From NCBI RefSeq assembly GCF_963678835.1, contig NZ_OY787469.1, positions 1,488,001 to 1,552,000 on the forward strand: a DNA stretch of 64,000 nt, written 5' to 3'. Below, one piece after another: positions 62,313 to 64,000 of this stretch. Both the position numbers and the translations under genes were made by a program. The notes beneath the pieces were generated by a model. That model was given only the letters and a program-made list of their open reading frames with translations. It was not told the DNA's origin and made no database searches. The stretch is from an uncultured Desulfuromonas sp. (GTDB taxonomy: Bacteria > Desulfobacterota > Desulfuromonadia > Desulfuromonadales > Desulfuromonadaceae). Position 1 is the first letter of the stretch. Each line of letters opens with the position of its first letter.

Positions 62313-63530
62313 ATGTATCGTGTGACACTGGATGATAGTGGCAGGGTTAATTTGCCGCATCGTGTTCTTTCATCAATGAAGGGGCGTGACCTTCAGGTCG
62401 TTTCCTCCTCTGCTCAGCATATTCTGCTGGCGGTCGAAGGGGAACGCGTTCCCTGCATGTCCGCGGTTCTTGGTTCGGTGGCCATTGCCGACGTTTTGTC
62501 CTTTTTTAATATGTTTCGTCAGACCGGGATCCTCTATCTGGATATCCCTGATGGTACCCGCCAGGTGTTTTTTCAGGATGGTGAAATTATTTTTGCCACC
62601 AGCCAGCGCGTTGAGGAAAACCTTGGCGAGATTTTATGTGAAACTGGCAAGTTGGAACGCAGTCAGCTCAGTCAGGCACGCTCTGAACGCGGTCCTGGAG
62701 ATTCTCTAAGCAAACTTTTGGTGAAAAAAAATCTGGTTGCTGCGCGCGATTTATGGTTGGCCACCCGGCAGCAGGTGGAGACGATTGTCTACAATCTATT
62801 CTCATGCGAAGAGGGGAGCTGCTATTTCGCTGCCGGTGATCTCAAGCGCGATGATATTGTCAAGTTGTCCATGAGTACCCAGAATCTGATCATGGAGGGC
62901 TTGCGCCGTGTTGATGAAAAGGCGCTTTATCTGCGCCGGCTGCGCTCGCTGGAATCGATGCTCGAATATACCGGAAAAGATCCCGAGGAGCTGTCGGATG
63001 AGGAAAGGCATATCCTTGGTCTGACCTATTCGTCTCCCGGCCAGGTCAGCCAGTTGATGTCGCGTAGCGGTTTGCCGGAATTTGATGCCCTGCGGGTTTT
63101 GCACCAATTGGTTGAAAAACGATTTCTTAAGGTCGGCGAGATCAAACCCGAACCGGTCAGTGAGGCATTTGCCGAACTGTTTGAGGTGTTTAATGGCGTT
63201 TTGTGTCTGCTGCGTGATTGCGTTGATGCGCAGAGTCATGGACTGATTGAGGATGCCAATCGCTTTATGCGTGAGGCGCCACACCCGATGAATTATGTGT
63301 TCCGGGGGGTGCGCCTGAACCCGGACGGTTCTGTGACTGGGGGGCAATTGGTTAAGAACCTTACCGGACTTGAAGAGGGCGACCAGAAGAAGCTGCTGGT
63401 CGACAGCTTGAAAGAGCTGGTTTATGCCGAGTGTCTGTCCGTGCGTCAAGTGCTTGGCACGCAGGGAAGCAGTGATGTTATTCGACGTGTTCAGGAGATT
63501 GTCGCCCGAACCCGCAAGCTGGTTGAATAG
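62313..63530 (+). CDS. DUF4388 (PATAN-like) domain protein
   Basis: 405 residues. After a short N-terminal segment the DUF4388 pattern is clear: GSVAIADVLSFFNMFRQTGILYLDIPDGTRQVFFQDGEIIFATSQ, then GEILCETGKLERSQL. A further module follows (LWLATRQQVETIVYNLFSCEEGSCYFAAGD), then a C-terminal helical region. Such proteins are frequent in Desulfuromonadia and Myxococcota and are thought to act in signalling or response-regulator pathways. It starts 3 bp after proS and runs into pyrF, so all three may be cotranscribed. Confidence 0.8.
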   Translation: MYRVTLDDSGRVNLPHRVLSSMKGRDLQVVSSSAQHILLAVEGERVPCMSAVLGSVAIADVLSFFNMFRQTGILYLDIPDGTRQVFFQDGEIIFATSQRVEENLGEILCETGKLERSQLSQARSERGPGDSLSKLLVKKNLVAARDLWLATRQQVETIVYNLFSCEEGSCYFAAGDLKRDDIVKLSMSTQNLIMEGLRRVDEKALYLRRLRSLESMLEYTGKDPEELSDEERHILGLTYSSPGQVSQLMSRSGLPEFDALRVLHQLVEKRFLKVGEIKPEPVSEAFAELFEVFNGVLCLLRDCVDAQSHGLIEDANRFMREAPHPMNYVFRGVRLNPDGSVTGGQLVKNLTGLEEGDQKKLLVDSLKELVYAECLSVRQVLGTQGSSDVIRRVQEIVARTRKLVE

Positions 63531-63542
63531 GAAGGGGACTTG

Positions 63543-64000
63543 ATGAAGGATCGGTTGATTTTTGCGCTGGATGTCGACAGTTATGATGAAGCTCGACAGT
63601 GGGTACGCATTCTCGCTGACGAGGTAGGAATGTTCAAGGTTGGCAAGCAGTTGTTTACCCGGTGTGGTCCCCAGATTGTGGATATGATTCGTCAGGCCGG
63701 CGGTGGGGTTTTTCTGGATCTGAAATATCATGACATACCTAATACCGTAGCCAAGGCCGGTATTGAAGCGGCACGTATGGGTGTGCAGATGTTTAATGTT
63801 CATGCTCTGGGTGGCGGCAAGATGATGCGCACGATGATTAAAGAAGTTCAGCAGGCCGCCGTCAATGAAGGATTTCCTGTGCCGATTGTGTTGGCGGTGA
63901 CTATTTTGACCTCTTCGTCGGAAGATGATTTGCGTCAGGTGGGGATCGACCTTCCTGTGACACAGATGGTGCCTCGGCTGGCATCATTAGCTAAGGCGAG
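63543..64000 (+). CDS. pyrF: Orotidine 5'-phosphate decarboxylase (5' part)
   Basis: The last step of UMP synthesis. 152 codons are in the window; the gene continues past the right edge. LIFALDVDSYDEARQW, FKVGKQLFTRCGP and the catalytic FLDLKYHDIPNTVAKA are intact, followed by FNVHALGG. GGAAGGGGA lies upstream of ATG 63543, 12 bp past the DUF4388 gene. Confidence 0.97.
   Translation, partial: MKDRLIFALDVDSYDEARQWVRILADEVGMFKVGKQLFTRCGPQIVDMIRQAGGGVFLDLKYHDIPNTVAKAGIEAARMGVQMFNVHALGGGKMMRTMIKEVQQAAVNEGFPVPIVLAVTILTSSSEDDLRQVGIDLPVTQMVPRLASLAKA

Overview
The window looks like a chromosomal stretch of a Desulfuromonas/Pelobacter-type member of the Desulfuromonadia (the former Deltaproteobacteria). 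The evidence is a full selenocysteine pathway, a periplasmic multiheme cytochrome/flavoprotein module under a sigma-54 regulator, a PilMNOP/secretin-type export operon with a cohesin-tailed secretin, and several c-di-GMP enzymes. This placement is an inference from gene content; no rRNA is present to settle it.

Layout. 1-2.8 kb: end of ftsQ, then ftsA and ftsZ. 2.9-7.3 kb: a radical SAM protein coupled to a flavoredoxin-like protein, then a membrane diguanylate cyclase. 7.3-9.8 kb: no genes; four to five imperfect tandem copies of a hairpin-rich repeat of about 0.57 kb, one carrying a 161-bp MITE-like insert. 9.8-14.2 kb (minus strand): selA-selB-selD. selD itself contains an in-frame UGA (Sec) at codon 17, so simple ORF calling loses its N-terminus. 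14.3-20.5 kb: a small DUF1566-like protein, a GAF/PAS/GGDEF/EAL protein, a cysteine-cluster protein, and a secreted alkaline phosphatase. 20.5-31.4 kb: a YibE/F-like membrane protein, then a type II secretion/type IV pilus-like operon (F, E, PilM-, PilN-, PilO- and PilP-like proteins, secretin, three pseudopilins). 31.6-36.6 kb: an XylR_N/V4R sigma-54 activator facing a -24/-12 promoter that drives a tetraheme cytochrome, a fumarate-reductase-like flavoprotein and a porin. 36.8-39.5 kb: ribBA, an MFS transporter and a small protein.

39.64-55.31 kb is a genomic island inserted in the 3' end of selC (tRNA-Sec). It is bounded by identical 23-bp direct repeats, one being the tRNA 3' end, and has a tyrosine integrase next to the tRNA. 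Inside are a HUH-type replication initiator, an IS4-family element, a complete type II-C CRISPR-Cas system (tracrRNA, cas9, cas1, cas2, 30 repeats), an uncharacterised polymerase-like protein, a serine resolvase and a zinc-ribbon/YbjQ protein. An 11-kb core containing the CRISPR system, polymerase-like gene and resolvase is itself bracketed by 29-bp imperfect direct repeats, which suggests a nested element.

The most interesting reading concerns the CRISPR wiring. Each repeat, read on the minus strand, contains a complete sigma-70-like promoter (TTGACC-N16-TACAAT). A diverged repeat upstream of cas9 gives the tracrRNA anti-repeat on one strand and a matching promoter-like ATGACC-N16-TATTTT for cas9 on the other. 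55.3-64 kb returns to the chromosome: selC, yedF, an RlmD/TrmA-family methyltransferase, ispG, an AAA+ ATPase, proS, a DUF4388 protein and the start of pyrF. The selenium genes (selA, selB, selD, selC, yedF) therefore lie on both sides of the window, with the island inserted in one of them.
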